From: Paludibacteraceae bacterium | Lineage (GTDB): Bacteria; Bacteroidota; Bacteroidia; Bacteroidales; Paludibacteraceae | Reading direction: 5' to 3' | Assembly (NCBI GenBank): GCA_017467185.1 | Contig: JAFTSS010000083.1 | Location: forward strand, 1 to 64,000 | Length of the DNA stretch: 64,000 nucleotides | Shown here: positions 1-6,975 of the stretch, in pieces | Layout of the letters: the number at the start of each line of letters is the position of its first letter | Numbering within the stretch: position 1 is the first letter of the stretch | Translations under genes and position numbers: made by a program | The notes under the pieces: model-generated | Database searches by the model: none | The model's input: only the letters and a program-made list of their open reading frames with translations | Told to the model about the DNA's origin: nothing

Positions 1-183
1 ATATTTGTCTTGATTCATAAGCAGTTAATATTTTTACTGCGAATTTACAAAATCAAATCGGTTCGGTCAAAAAATCGTTGTAAATAACTAATTTTCAATA
101 AGTCAAAGAGCTTTTTTTATTTTTTTAGTGGACACTAGTGTAATTTAGATTATTTTAAAATAGCTCATTTTATTTATTATTTA

Positions 184-474
184 ATGAGGATAAATTTGAA
201 GACTAAGGAGTTTGATGGTATTCTATATCCATCAGTGCAAGCGGGTGGGGAGGGGTTTAATGTGGCTCTTAAACCTGAAGTTGTTGATGCCTATTTGTCT
301 TTTGAGGGTGCTTCTTTGTGTCATTTAGCAAAAAAAGGTATGGATATGTATTTAAAAATAATGAATTATTCAAAAATTGTAGGAGAAGAGATTATATATG
401 TAGATAAAGAATTAGATTTAGAGGAGGAGAAAGTTTTTAGTGAATATACAAATGGATTGAAATTTATAAATTAA
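184..474 (+). CDS. Short protein resembling the C-terminal end of RES-domain proteins
   Basis: A 96-residue protein. The segment with DGILYPS followed by GFNVALKPEVVD resembles the C-terminal end of RES-domain (NAD+-consuming toxin) proteins, but the N-terminal half with the catalytic Arg-Glu-Ser region is absent. Upstream sequence to the window edge is very AT-rich and shows no matching frame. It is therefore either a truncated remnant or a small protein of its own. Its stop overlaps the radC start (TAATG), so the two genes are probably translated together. The RES assignment is from memory of the family and is uncertain. Confidence 0.5.
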   Translation: MRINLKTKEFDGILYPSVQAGGEGFNVALKPEVVDAYLSFEGASLCHLAKKGMDMYLKIMNYSKIVGEEIIYVDKELDLEEEKVFSEYTNGLKFIN

Positions 475-1169
475 TGAAAAATAAAGCTATAAAACTTTGG
501 AATGAAGATGAACGACCTCGAGAGAAGATAAAACTTCATGGGGTAGAGACGTTGTCGGATGCTGAATTGCTCGCTGTTATGCTTGGATCGGGTACTAAAG
601 ATAAGAATGTGGTGGAGTTATCGCGTGAGATACTTGATTTTGTGGGTGGCGATTTGGACCAGTTGGCACGACTTACACTTCATGAATTTCAATCGCAATT
701 TAAGGGTATTGGTGAGGCAAAAGCAATGCATCTATTGGCTACACTTGAATTTGGTCGTCGTCGTAATGCGGCAAAAAGAGGGGGTGATGATTCGATACGT
801 ACATCGAAAGATATTGTGGACTTGATGCACCCTCTGATAAGTGATCTGCCAGTTGAAGAATTTTGGCTTATACTGCTTAATCGGAAAAATAAGATTATTG
901 GTAAAGAGTGCATTGCACGAGGTGGAGTGTCGCAAGTGCTGGTTGATATGCGTTTGTTGTTGAAACCTGCTATTACGCGATTGGCATCAAGCATAATACT
1001 TTGTCATAATCATCCTTCAGGTACAGTGTCGCCAAGTGCAGAAGATAGAGCATTGACACGCCGAGCAGCCTCTGCAGCTGAGTTAATTGATGTACGATTG
1101 CTCGACCATGTGATTATAACCCCCGATTTTGAAAAGTTTTATAGTTTTGCCGATCATGGGGAACTTTAA
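474..1169 (+). CDS. radC: RadC family protein (JAB/MPN-type)
   Basis: A 231-residue protein of full family length. The N-terminal part has the helix-hairpin-helix-like UPF0758 region (RPREK, LSDAELLAVMLGSGT, FKGIGEAKA). The C-terminal JAB1/MPN domain shows the metal-binding signature HNHPSG at about residues 178-183, followed by the Ser and Asp of the SPSAED stretch. RadC proteins are predicted metalloenzymes; the old DNA-repair role is disputed and the real substrate is unknown. The start overlaps the stop of the preceding short gene. A short 7-nt-period repeat follows the stop. Confidence 0.93.
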   Translation: MKNKAIKLWNEDERPREKIKLHGVETLSDAELLAVMLGSGTKDKNVVELSREILDFVGGDLDQLARLTLHEFQSQFKGIGEAKAMHLLATLEFGRRRNAAKRGGDDSIRTSKDIVDLMHPLISDLPVEEFWLILLNRKNKIIGKECIARGGVSQVLVDMRLLLKPAITRLASSIILCHNHPSGTVSPSAEDRALTRRAASAAELIDVRLLDHVIITPDFEKFYSFADHGEL

Positions 1170-1171
1170 AT

Positions 1172-1194
1172 AGATTACAGATAACAGATAATAG
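1172..1194 (+). repeat. Heptamer array between radC and the AlaX gene
   Basis: Three tandem 7-nt units of the type AGATTAC / AGATAAC / AGATAAT fill most of the short radC-alaX spacer. This is one of many 7-nt-period arrays in the window. Confidence 0.7.
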
Positions 1195-1208
1195 TAATAG
1201 AATATTTT

Positions 1209-1685
1209 ATGGAACCACAATTAAATGCACACAACAAGGCGGAATTTCCGCCTATGCATACTGCCGAGCATATTTTGAATGGCACTATGGTGAAAATGTT
1301 TGGATGTCCGCGTTCGCGCAATGCTCATATTGAGCGCAAAAAGAGTAAAGCTGATTATGAACTTGCCGAAGCTCCAACCGAAGAGCAAATACGCGAAATA
1401 GAACGCCGTGTAAACGAACAAATTGCTCGCAATCTTGATGTAACTATCGAGTTTATGACTCGTGACGAGGCTGCTGCATTGGTGGATTTGTCGAAATTGC
1501 CTGCTGATGCCTCAGAGACTTTGCGTATTGTGCGTGTGGGCGATTATGATAATTGTGCTTGCATTGGCGCCCATGTGAAGAATACAAGCGAAATAGGCAC
1601 ATTCCGCATCCTCACTCACGACTTTGCAGATGGTCGTTGGCGTATGCGTTTCAAACTCGAGAACTGTCCTTATGTGGAAGAATAA
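1209..1685 (+). CDS. AlaX-like alanyl-tRNA editing-domain protein
   Basis: A 158-residue protein matching the second additional (editing) domain of alanyl-tRNA synthetase as a free-standing protein. It has the zinc-binding HxxxH motif (HTAEH, about residues 18-22) and a downstream CIGAH (CxxxH). The family hydrolyses mischarged tRNA(Ala), usually Ser-tRNA(Ala) or Gly-tRNA(Ala), in the cytoplasm. It lacks the synthetase catalytic core, so it can only act in trans. A clear Rho-independent terminator follows. The editing specificity cannot be told from the sequence. Confidence 0.85.
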   Translation: MEPQLNAHNKAEFPPMHTAEHILNGTMVKMFGCPRSRNAHIERKKSKADYELAEAPTEEQIREIERRVNEQIARNLDVTIEFMTRDEAAALVDLSKLPADASETLRIVRVGDYDNCACIGAHVKNTSEIGTFRILTHDFADGRWRMRFKLENCPYVEE

Positions 1686-1693
1686 GAGGAATG

Positions 1694-1729
1694 ACTGTTC
1701 AAAATTGATATTTTGAGCAGTTTTTTTTT
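1694..1729 (+). terminator. Terminator after the AlaX-like gene
   Basis: Stem ACTGTTCAAAAT paired with ATTTTGAGCAGT (one mismatch), a four-base loop, then an uninterrupted run of T. Confidence 0.85.
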
Positions 1730-1834
1730 GTTTGAAAAAGGTGTTAAAAAGAGTTGATGAGGGGGGGTAGATGCCTATTTTTTTTTTGAAAAAAGTTGTG
1801 ATATATGAAATATTATTGCTACATTTGTGCTCTA

Positions 1835-1959
1835 GTAGGGACACAGCGTGCTGCGTCCTAACGAGCGAAGCGAGTATAAAAAACAAAAATGCAAATTGAT
1901 GATCGTGTCTCAATTGTTCGATCTGGCGATCGACAGGACGCAGCACGCTGCGTCCCTAC
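1835..1959. repeat. 125-bp REP/BIME-like element, copy 1
   Basis: The element is bounded by inverted 25-bp ends. Each end begins with GTAG and contains a near-perfect hairpin, GGACGCAGC-GT-GCTGCGTCC (one base off in the left end of this copy). The GTAG tetranucleotide plus hairpin is the layout of REP sequences handled by REP-associated tyrosine transposases (RAYTs). Copy 2 lies at 2254-2378 and is the same length with few differences. A RAYT remnant lies between the copies. The inner part also carries ACGAGCGAAGCGAGTA, which resembles a motif upstream of ftsW. Confidence 0.85.
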
Positions 1960-2170
1960 ATTGGAGGAGCGATTTGTTGGAGATTTGCGTGCGAGACGTT
2001 TGCCGAAGTTGTCGGTTCTTGTTCGTGGATTGAAGTCGGCAGTAAGTAAGCAGGTTCATCAAATTGATCGAGATTTTGCTTGGCAACCTCGTTATCACGA
2101 TCATGCAATACGAAAAGTGAAAGATATGAATAATATTTCGAATTATATTGAAAATAACGTATTGACCTAG
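1960..2170 (+). pseudogene. Remnant of a REP-associated tyrosine transposase (Y1, RAYT)
   Basis: About 70 codons remain. They read LKSAVSKQ, then FAWQPRYHDHAIR and NNISNYIENN before a stop, matching the C-terminal third of RAYT (Y1_Tnp, IS200-like) proteins with its WQ..(F/Y)HDH.IR and (I)xxYIxxN signatures. The N-terminal HUH metal site is absent: copy 1 of the REP-like element directly abuts the remnant where that part should be. No product could be catalytic. Assignment rests on the recalled family signature. Confidence 0.75.
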
Positions 2171-2253
2171 TATAACGATTGTTTTAATAGATAAATCATA
2201 TAAAAATCAACATATCTATTAATATGGACACTGTGTGTTACGTTCTCATTAAT

Positions 2254-2378
2254 GTAGGGACGCAGCGTGCTGCGTCCTAACGAGCGAAGCGAGTACAAAA
2301 AACAAAAATGCAAATTGATGATCGTGTCTCAATTGTTCGATCTGGTGATCGATAGGACGCAGCACGCTACGTCCCTAC
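2254..2378. repeat. 125-bp REP/BIME-like element, copy 2
   Basis: Same length and orientation as the copy at 1835-1959, with the same GTAG-hairpin ends in inverted orientation. Only a handful of substitutions separate the two, whereas the sequence between them is decayed. It ends 45 bp before the next gene. Confidence 0.85.
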
Positions 2379-2423
2379 GTTGAAAATAAAATATTATTAA
2401 CAACTAAAAAAATAATAACAACT

Positions 2424-3104
2424 ATGAAAAGAATTTTTACGATTATTGCTTTGGTGGCAATGGGTATGTTGGTTTTTACAGCTTGTGAACCTTCAATAGG
2501 GGAAGATGGTAAGAATAAGCATAAAGGACATGAATATGTTGATCTTGGCTTGTCTGTAAAATGGGCAACATGTAATGTCGGTGCAAATAGTCCAGAAGAG
2601 TATGGTGATTATTTCGCATGGGGCGAGGTAGAGCCTAAGGAAACTTATAATTGGAGAACATATAAATATGGGACAGCGTGTAACCAATTGACAAAATATT
2701 GTAATAATAGTGAATATGGTAAAGATGGCTTTACAGATAATAAAATCGTGTTAGACCTAGAAGATGATGCAGCGGCTGTGAATTGGGGCAGAGCATGGCG
2801 TATGCCAACTAAAGCAGAGCAACAAGAACTCATCAATAACTGCACATGGACATGGACCACACAAAATGGTGTAAATGGATATAAAGTAACAGGACCAAAT
2901 GAAAATTCAATCTTCTTGCCCGCTGCGGGTTGCGTGAACGACGGCACGCTCAGCCGTGCTGGGTCGTACGGCAGCTTCTGGTCGAGTTCGCTCGGCGCAG
3001 ACAATCCGCACTACGCCTACTACGTGCACTTCTATTCGGACTACGTGGACTGGTACTACGACGGTCGCAGTACCGGACGATCTGTCCGTCCTGTTTGCCA
3101 GTGA
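2424..3104 (+). CDS. Lipoprotein with a Fibrobacter-major-paralogous / C-type-lectin-like domain
   Basis: A 226-residue secreted lipoprotein. The signal peptide ends in a lipobox (VFTAC, Cys21). The rest matches the repeated secreted-protein family called Fibrobacter succinogenes major paralogous domain (DUF1566-like): WATCNVGA, GDYFAWGE, AWRMPTKAE, then FWSSS and SVRPV at the end. The fold is related to formylglycine-generating/C-type lectin domains, which also serve as variable-protein scaffolds in diversity-generating retroelements. The last ~180 bp (2925-3104) are visibly GC-rich and full of TAC, CAC and GAC codons, unlike the AT-rich 5' part. Function unknown, probably surface binding. 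Confidence 0.75.
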   Translation: MKRIFTIIALVAMGMLVFTACEPSIGEDGKNKHKGHEYVDLGLSVKWATCNVGANSPEEYGDYFAWGEVEPKETYNWRTYKYGTACNQLTKYCNNSEYGKDGFTDNKIVLDLEDDAAAVNWGRAWRMPTKAEQQELINNCTWTWTTQNGVNGYKVTGPNENSIFLPAAGCVNDGTLSRAGSYGSFWSSSLGADNPHYAYYVHFYSDYVDWYYDGRSTGRSVRPVCQ

Positions 3105-3536
3105 GCAGAATATTATCCTTTATGGGCGACGTGCAACGTGTAAAGGGTATATATTGAGAATTGAAAATTGAGGTAATATGTTGATTGTAAGTAGATAATG
3201 TAAAATGTACAAAAGGGTGGTGTGGCGGTTTTATATGTTGCAGGTGGGGAAGGTTTTATTTGTACATTTTGCGTAAGTTAAACATCCAGAGTGTCATAGA
3301 ACAATACTTTAGGTTTGTGGTAGGGGGATGAAAATAGAGTTAGTGACTGGATACATGAATTTGTCCCACAAATTGCACAAATTTTCACAAATTTAATTAT
3401 TTGTGTTGATTTGTGAGATTTGTGGGATTTTTTGTGGTGTATTGTTGTTTGGCACGCAATTTGATTTATATTAGGCGTGGATATATCTACAAACAAAATC
3501 TTATAAAAACAATCTTATTATTAAGGAGAAAAAACT
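3105..3536. other. Intergenic region with short arrays and an inverted repeat
   Basis: No supported gene. It holds a TTGAGAA/TTGAAAA heptamer array at 3154-3173 and a large imperfect inverted repeat at 3365-3426. The promoter of the heat-shock gene should lie in the last 100 bp, but no clean TAnnTTTG box stands out. Confidence 0.5.
3365..3426. repeat. 62-bp inverted repeat built from three CACAAAT/ATTTGTG units per arm
   Basis: The left arm begins CCCACAAAT and repeats CACAAAT twice more. The right arm has three ATTTGTG copies and ends ATTTGTGGG, so the whole can form a long hairpin. It sits about 110 bp upstream of the small heat-shock gene and could be a terminator-like or regulatory structure. 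Confidence 0.6.
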
Positions 3537-4016
3537 ATGACAACTTTAGTTAGAAAAAACCAAGGATGGTTACCATCAGTATTTAACGATTTATTTGAGC
3601 ACCCATTGTTTGCTCAGCGCATGCCTGTTAATTCGCCTGCAATCAATGTGAAAGAGACCAAGGATGAGTATGTGGTAGAGGTGGCTGCACCAGGTATGAC
3701 GAAGGATGATTTCGACGTACGTATCGATGAAGATGACTATCTTATCATTACTTTGGAAAAACGTGATGAGCGTGAGGAAAAAGCACCAAAAGAGGAGTGT
3801 AAATGTGAAGAGGGAGACAAAGAATGTAAATGTGAAGAACGCTATTTGCGTCGCGAATTTTCATTCTCGAAGTATCAACAAACTATGATTTTGCCTGACA
3901 ATGTTGATAAGGATAAAATCAAGGCAAAGGTAAAACATGGAGTGTTGAAAATCGAATTGCCAAAACTTGCTGAAGAGCGTATCCAGAAAACGCATCGTGC
4001 TATTGAAATCTTGTAA
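3537..4016 (+). CDS. Small heat-shock protein, Hsp20/alpha-crystallin family
   Basis: A 159-residue ATP-independent holdase chaperone. It has the alpha-crystallin domain (INVKETKDEYVVEVAAPGMTKDDF to KHGVLKIELPK) and the PDNVDKDKIKAK stretch usual in Bacteroidales homologues. Unusual is the loop at about residues 82-102, which carries two CKC motifs within ECKCEEGDKECKCEE; most homologues have a charged Cys-free linker here. This could bind metal or sense redox state, which is inference. A start preceded by AAGGAGAAAAA supports the chosen ATG. A strong terminator lies about 100 bp downstream. Confidence 0.92.
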   Translation: MTTLVRKNQGWLPSVFNDLFEHPLFAQRMPVNSPAINVKETKDEYVVEVAAPGMTKDDFDVRIDEDDYLIITLEKRDEREEKAPKEECKCEEGDKECKCEERYLRREFSFSKYQQTMILPDNVDKDKIKAKVKHGVLKIELPKLAEERIQKTHRAIEIL

Positions 4017-4032
4017 TTTTGTTGTATTTTAA

Positions 4033-4079
4033 CCCCCTCCGAGCTAAGCTCTCGTCCCCCCTAAGACAGGGGAATAATA
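4033..4079. repeat. Dispersed CCCCTCC / CAGGGG palindromic element
   Basis: CCCCCTCCGAGCTAAGCTCT, then a CCCCCC-TAAGACA-GGGG stem. The same layout recurs at 47570-47614, 62182-62220 (opposite orientation), 63424-63537 and, in frame, inside murC at 63810-63849. Confidence 0.65.
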
Positions 4080-4119
4080 TTGGGGATCATAAGTTTTAGT
4101 TAGTTAAATAGTGTATTGG

Positions 4120-4154
4120 AGCACCGGCTTTTGTGAAAAAGTCGGTGCTTTTTT
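4120..4154 (+). terminator. Terminator downstream of the Hsp20 gene
   Basis: Stem AGCACCGGCTTTT / AAAAAGTCGGTGCT with a three-base loop and a following T run. Confidence 0.85.
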
Positions 4155-4283
4155 GTGTTAGCCCCCATTGGGGACGTGGGGTAGGGATGTTTGCTATCCG
4201 CAAGTTCCTTCGCTCCGCTCAGTCGCATGCGGTTAAGCATAGTTAGCCCTCTTTGAGGACTTTATATGTTGGTTATTTGTTGT
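4155..4283. other. Spacer with small palindromes, no gene
   Basis: Contains CCCCCATTGGGG, a CCGCAAG...GCATGCGG inverted pair and AGCCCTCTTTGAGGACT. These look like pieces of dispersed spacer repeats. No coding frame is supported. Confidence 0.4.
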
Positions 4284-5042
4284 TTATATTGTTAGTTCCA
4301 ATTTGTCGTATGATAGATATATGTTTGCAGGTAGTTTGGTTTCGGCTTCGTGGTGGAGTCCTAAATTATGCGAAAAATGAATGAAGTAGGTTTGTCGGGC
4401 ATTGATATGTTGGGCTTTTTCTATTGCTTCATCGATTGATTGGTGCGAAGGGTGTTTTTCCCAGCGAAGAGCGCCCATTATAAGGAGATTGAGGTCTTTA
4501 AGTTTGGTGTATTCTTCTTCAGGTATGAGGCTCACGTCAGTGAGGTATGCCATGTTGCCTATGCGATAGCCTGCGATGGGTAGTTTGCCGTGTAGAATGC
4601 GTATAGGTGTGATTTCTATGTTATTAACTCGGAATGGTGTGTTGATGTCTATCTCGTTCATTATGATGCGAGGTACGCCGGGGTAGAGCGACTCGCCAAA
4701 GCAGTAGGGTATGCGTGTGCGTATGGCAGTGGCTACATTTGGTTCGGCATAGATGTTTATATCGCCAAAGCGACAAAATGGGCGTAGGTCGTCGATGCCG
4801 CTCACATGGTCGTAGTGCTCGTGCGAGAGGAGTATGGCGTCGATTTTGCCGAATGGGATGTGCGACATCTGTTGGCGGAAGTCGGGGCCGCAGTCAAGCA
4901 GAATGCGGTTGTTGTTGGTTTCTACTAAAATAGAAGTGCGTAGTCGGTTGTCGCGAGGGTCACGACTTGAGCAGACTGGGCATGTGCAGCCGGTTTCGGG
5001 TACGCCAGTAGAGGTGCCAGTTCCGAGGAATGTTATTTTCAT
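4284..5042 (-). CDS. MBL-fold metallohydrolase, PhnP-like
   Basis: A 252-residue beta-lactamase-superfamily hydrolase. It starts with the fold signature KITFLGTGTSTGVP, then GCTCPVC, a short Cys motif found in PhnP-type phosphodiesterases. The metal site SHEHYDH (HxHxDH) lies near residue 95, followed by GIDDLRP. A later HFSH near the C terminus supplies further ligands. PhnP-type enzymes hydrolyse cyclic or diester phosphates; the exact substrate here is unknown. It is transcribed alone, away from the ribosomal operon. Confidence 0.85.
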   Translation of the reverse strand: MKITFLGTGTSTGVPETGCTCPVCSSRDPRDNRLRTSILVETNNNRILLDCGPDFRQQMSHIPFGKIDAILLSHEHYDHVSGIDDLRPFCRFGDINIYAEPNVATAIRTRIPYCFGESLYPGVPRIIMNEIDINTPFRVNNIEITPIRILHGKLPIAGYRIGNMAYLTDVSLIPEEEYTKLKDLNLLIMGALRWEKHPSHQSIDEAIEKAQHINARQTYFIHFSHNLGLHHEAETKLPANIYLSYDKLELTI

Positions 5043-5312
5043 TTTATTTTGTTTTTTGTTTTGAACATAAGTACATATTTTTTTATTTATGGGTTGTCAA
5101 ACGCTAAATTTGTATTTTTGTAATTTTTTGTAAGGATAATTATTTTCTTTAAGTACATGCTTTGTGATTTGTAGTCGCTTTAAGTTTGCTTTTATAAAAA
5201 AATATGATTTATAGTATGTACTTAAAAAAAATGAATAAGCATGATGACTTATTGATATTCTCTAAATTTATTTGTCCCGAAAATAAGTTTGTACTTTTGT
5301 TGAAAGATTATC

Positions 5313-5351
5313 AAAAAAGAGCCTTTCGGTCCGAAGATGAAAGGCTCTTTA
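5313..5351 (-). terminator. Terminator of the infC-rpmI-rplT operon
   Basis: Read on the minus strand: AAGAGCCTTTC / GAAAGGCTCTT with a 12-base loop followed by T6. It lies 20 bp after the rplT stop. Confidence 0.85.
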
Positions 5352-5371
5352 TTGTTTTACTAACCGAGGGA

Positions 5372-5722
5372 TTAGTTGTTTTTAGCTTTAGCAACGATAG
5401 CTTTGAAAGCTTCTGGGTGGTTCATTGCGAGGTCAGCGAGAACTTTACGGTTCATAGCGATACCAGCTTTGTGCAATGCGCCCATAAGTTGTGAATAAGA
5501 CATACCTTCGAGGCGAGCTGCAGCGTTGATACGTTGAATCCACAATGCGCGGAAGTTACGTTTTTTGTTTTTGCGGTCACGGTAAGCATATTGCAAACCT
5601 TTTTCCCAAGTATTTTTTGCTACTGTCCATACGTTACGGCGAGCACCAAAATAACCGCGAGTGAGTTTAAGAATTCTTTTACGTTTAGCTCTAGAAGCTA
5701 CGTGATTTACTGATCTTGGCAT
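5372..5722 (-). CDS. rplT: 50S ribosomal protein L20
   Basis: A 116-residue L20, full length, beginning [19 protein letters not shown] and containing the conserved [10 protein letters not shown] segment near the C terminus. It binds 23S rRNA early in large-subunit assembly and in many bacteria also represses its own operon. Last gene of infC-rpmI-rplT. Confidence 0.97.
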   Translation of the reverse strand: MPRSVNHVASRAKRKRILKLTRGYFGARRNVWTVAKNTWEKGLQYAYRDRKNKKRNFRALWIQRINAAARLEGMSYSQLMGALHKAGIAMNRKVLADLAMNHPEAFKAIVAKAKNN

Positions 5723-5828
5723 AGTTTAAAAATTTTTTGAATGACAGCGTTCCTTTAGGAAACTTCGAGCTGATGCATTCGGTTAATCACTAAATAGAAA
5801 AATTTGTAAAAACGGTTAATTAAGTTTC

Positions 5829-6026
5829 TTATCTCAAACCGAGAAGAGATTTAACGTTGTTTTGGTCAACAGTTGCAACAACACCTGTGTGAGTCAAGTT
5901 ACGTTTTTGTTTCAATGTCTTTTTAGTCAAGATGTGACTTTTAAACGCGTGTTTACGTTTGATTTTTCCTGTTCCGGTAAGAGCGAATCTTTTTTTGGCA
6001 CCGGAATTAGTCTTAATTTTTGGCAT
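5829..6026 (-). CDS. rpmI: 50S ribosomal protein L35
   Basis: A 65-residue L35 with the typical start [14 protein letters not shown] and C-terminal ...VKSLLGLR. Lies between infC (48 bp upstream) and rplT (about 106 bp downstream) in the standard order. Confidence 0.97.
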   Translation of the reverse strand: MPKIKTNSGAKKRFALTGTGKIKRKHAFKSHILTKKTLKQKRNLTHTGVVATVDQNNVKSLLGLR

Positions 6027-6074
6027 TTGTTTATAAAATTTAATTATTAAATAAACGGGGATTTTCCCCTTATC

Positions 6075-6617
6075 TTATTTTTTGTTTGATTTTGGCGAGA
6101 GCATAATAATCATACGTTTACCTTCGAGAGTCGGTAACGAATCGACTTTAGCAATCTCTTCCAAGTCGTTTGCAAAACGGAGCAACAATACTTCACCTTG
6201 TTCTTTGAAGAGGATAGAACGTCCTTTGAAGAATACGTATGCCTTAACTTTGCAACCTTCTTTGATGAACCCTTCAGCGTGTTTGAGCTTGAAGTTGTAG
6301 TCGTGGTCGTCGGTTTGAGGACCGAAACGTATCTCTTTGACTACCATTTTCACAGCTTTTGCTTTAAGCTCTTTTTCGCGTTTCTTTTGTTGATATAAGA
6401 ATTTTTGATAATCAACAATTCGACAAACTGGTGGTTGTGCATTAGGTGATATTTCAACCAAATCCATTTCCATTTCCTCAGCCATGCGCAATGCTTCGGC
6501 TATTGGATATACTTGCGATTCGATATTTTCGCCAACAATGCGAACTTCTTTGACACCACGTATCTCGTGATTAACACGGTGTTTGTCTTCGCCCTTTTTT
6601 GTAACTTGCTTAGCTAT
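6075..6617 (-). CDS. infC: Translation initiation factor IF-3, apparent AUA start
   Basis: IF3 of about 180 residues. The recognizable body includes [38 protein letters not shown] and [14 protein letters not shown]. No ATG, GTG or TTG lies in frame near the expected N terminus: the first in-frame TTG (6491) would delete the N-terminal region. The frame is closed by TAG at about 6630. An AGGAGG (complement of 6626-6631) sits 8 nt upstream of an ATA at 6615-6617, giving [20 protein letters not shown]. Rare start codons are known for infC elsewhere (AUU in E. coli), where IF3 represses its own mRNA by rejecting them. First gene of the operon. Confidence 0.88.
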   Translation of the reverse strand: MAKQVTKKGEDKHRVNHEIRGVKEVRIVGENIESQVYPIAEALRMAEEMEMDLVEISPNAQPPVCRIVDYQKFLYQQKKREKELKAKAVKMVVKEIRFGPQTDDHDYNFKLKHAEGFIKEGCKVKAYVFFKGRSILFKEQGEVLLLRFANDLEEIAKVDSLPTLEGKRMIIMLSPKSNKK

Positions 6618-6680
6618 AAGGCAGTCCTCCTAAAATTTAGTGAATAAATAATGTTTGTTTAGTCTCTGTTTTTGAGCGTG

Positions 6681-6710
6681 CAAAGATACGACTTTTTTCT
6701 GATATACAAA
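6681..6710 (-). promoter_or_regulatory. Promoter of the infC operon
   Basis: On the minus strand TTTG, 18 nt, then TATCTTTG. It matches the Bacteroidota -33/-7 consensus and places the transcript start about 55 nt upstream of the AUA codon. Confidence 0.65.
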
Positions 6711-6787
6711 AACTTTGCTGCAACTTTTTTCTAAAAAATGTGAAATATTTTTTAGTGATAAATTTTTTACTGAAATGTTTGGTAGAT

Positions 6788-6819
6788 TTTGAGAAAAGTA
6801 TTAACTTTGCAGTCGTAAA
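6788..6819 (+). promoter_or_regulatory. Promoter of tRNA-Glu
   Basis: TTTG, 20 nt, TAACTTTG on the plus strand, about 33 bp before the mature tRNA 5' end. Confidence 0.65.
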
Positions 6820-6820
6820 A

Positions 6821-6852
6821 ATTGTGCACTTTGCATTGTGCATTGTAAAAAT
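6821..6852 (+). repeat. Heptamer array in the tRNA-Glu 5' leader
   Basis: Units ATTGTGC, ACTTTGC, ATTGTGC and ATTGTAA run from just after the promoter to the mature 5' end. The tRNA's own first bases, GGTGCATT, resemble the unit type. Confidence 0.65.
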
Positions 6853-6925
6853 GGTGCATTCGTCTAGTGGCCTAGGACGCCGGCCTCTCACGCCGGAAAC
6901 TCGGGTTCGAGTCCCGGACGCACTA
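6853..6925 (+). tRNA. tRNA-Glu (anticodon CTC)
   Basis: A 73-nt cloverleaf. The anticodon loop CTCTCAC is flanked by a CCGGC/GCCGG stem, giving anticodon CTC. The T loop is TTCGAGT and the discriminator base is A; CCA is not encoded. In the acceptor stem (GGTGCAT with ACGCACT) position 6 is A opposite C67; I recall related glutamate tRNAs having G6. The 5' side lies against a heptamer array whose unit resembles the altered acceptor strand. A terminator follows directly. Anticodon assignment is firm; full function with the A-C mismatch is not. Confidence 0.9.
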
Positions 6926-6933
6926 CAAAAAGT

Positions 6934-6975
6934 AAATCAGCGAATTACAGAAATGTGATTCGCTGATTTTTTTTT
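6934..6975. terminator. Terminator of tRNA-Glu, facing hipA
   Basis: Stem AAATCAGCGAAT / ATTCGCTGATTT with a 12-base loop and a T9 run on the plus strand. The T run reaches the hipA stop codon on the other strand, so the hairpin may serve both directions. Confidence 0.85.

Noticed and set aside
1848..2170. Frames read through the REP element into the transposase remnant
   Set aside because: The N-terminal residues come from the repeat itself; only the part after 1960 resembles a protein family, and it is a remnant.
5204..5494. 96-codon plus-strand frame between the MBL gene and rplT
   Set aside because: Its second half lies antisense inside rplT and crosses the operon terminator; no family resemblance.
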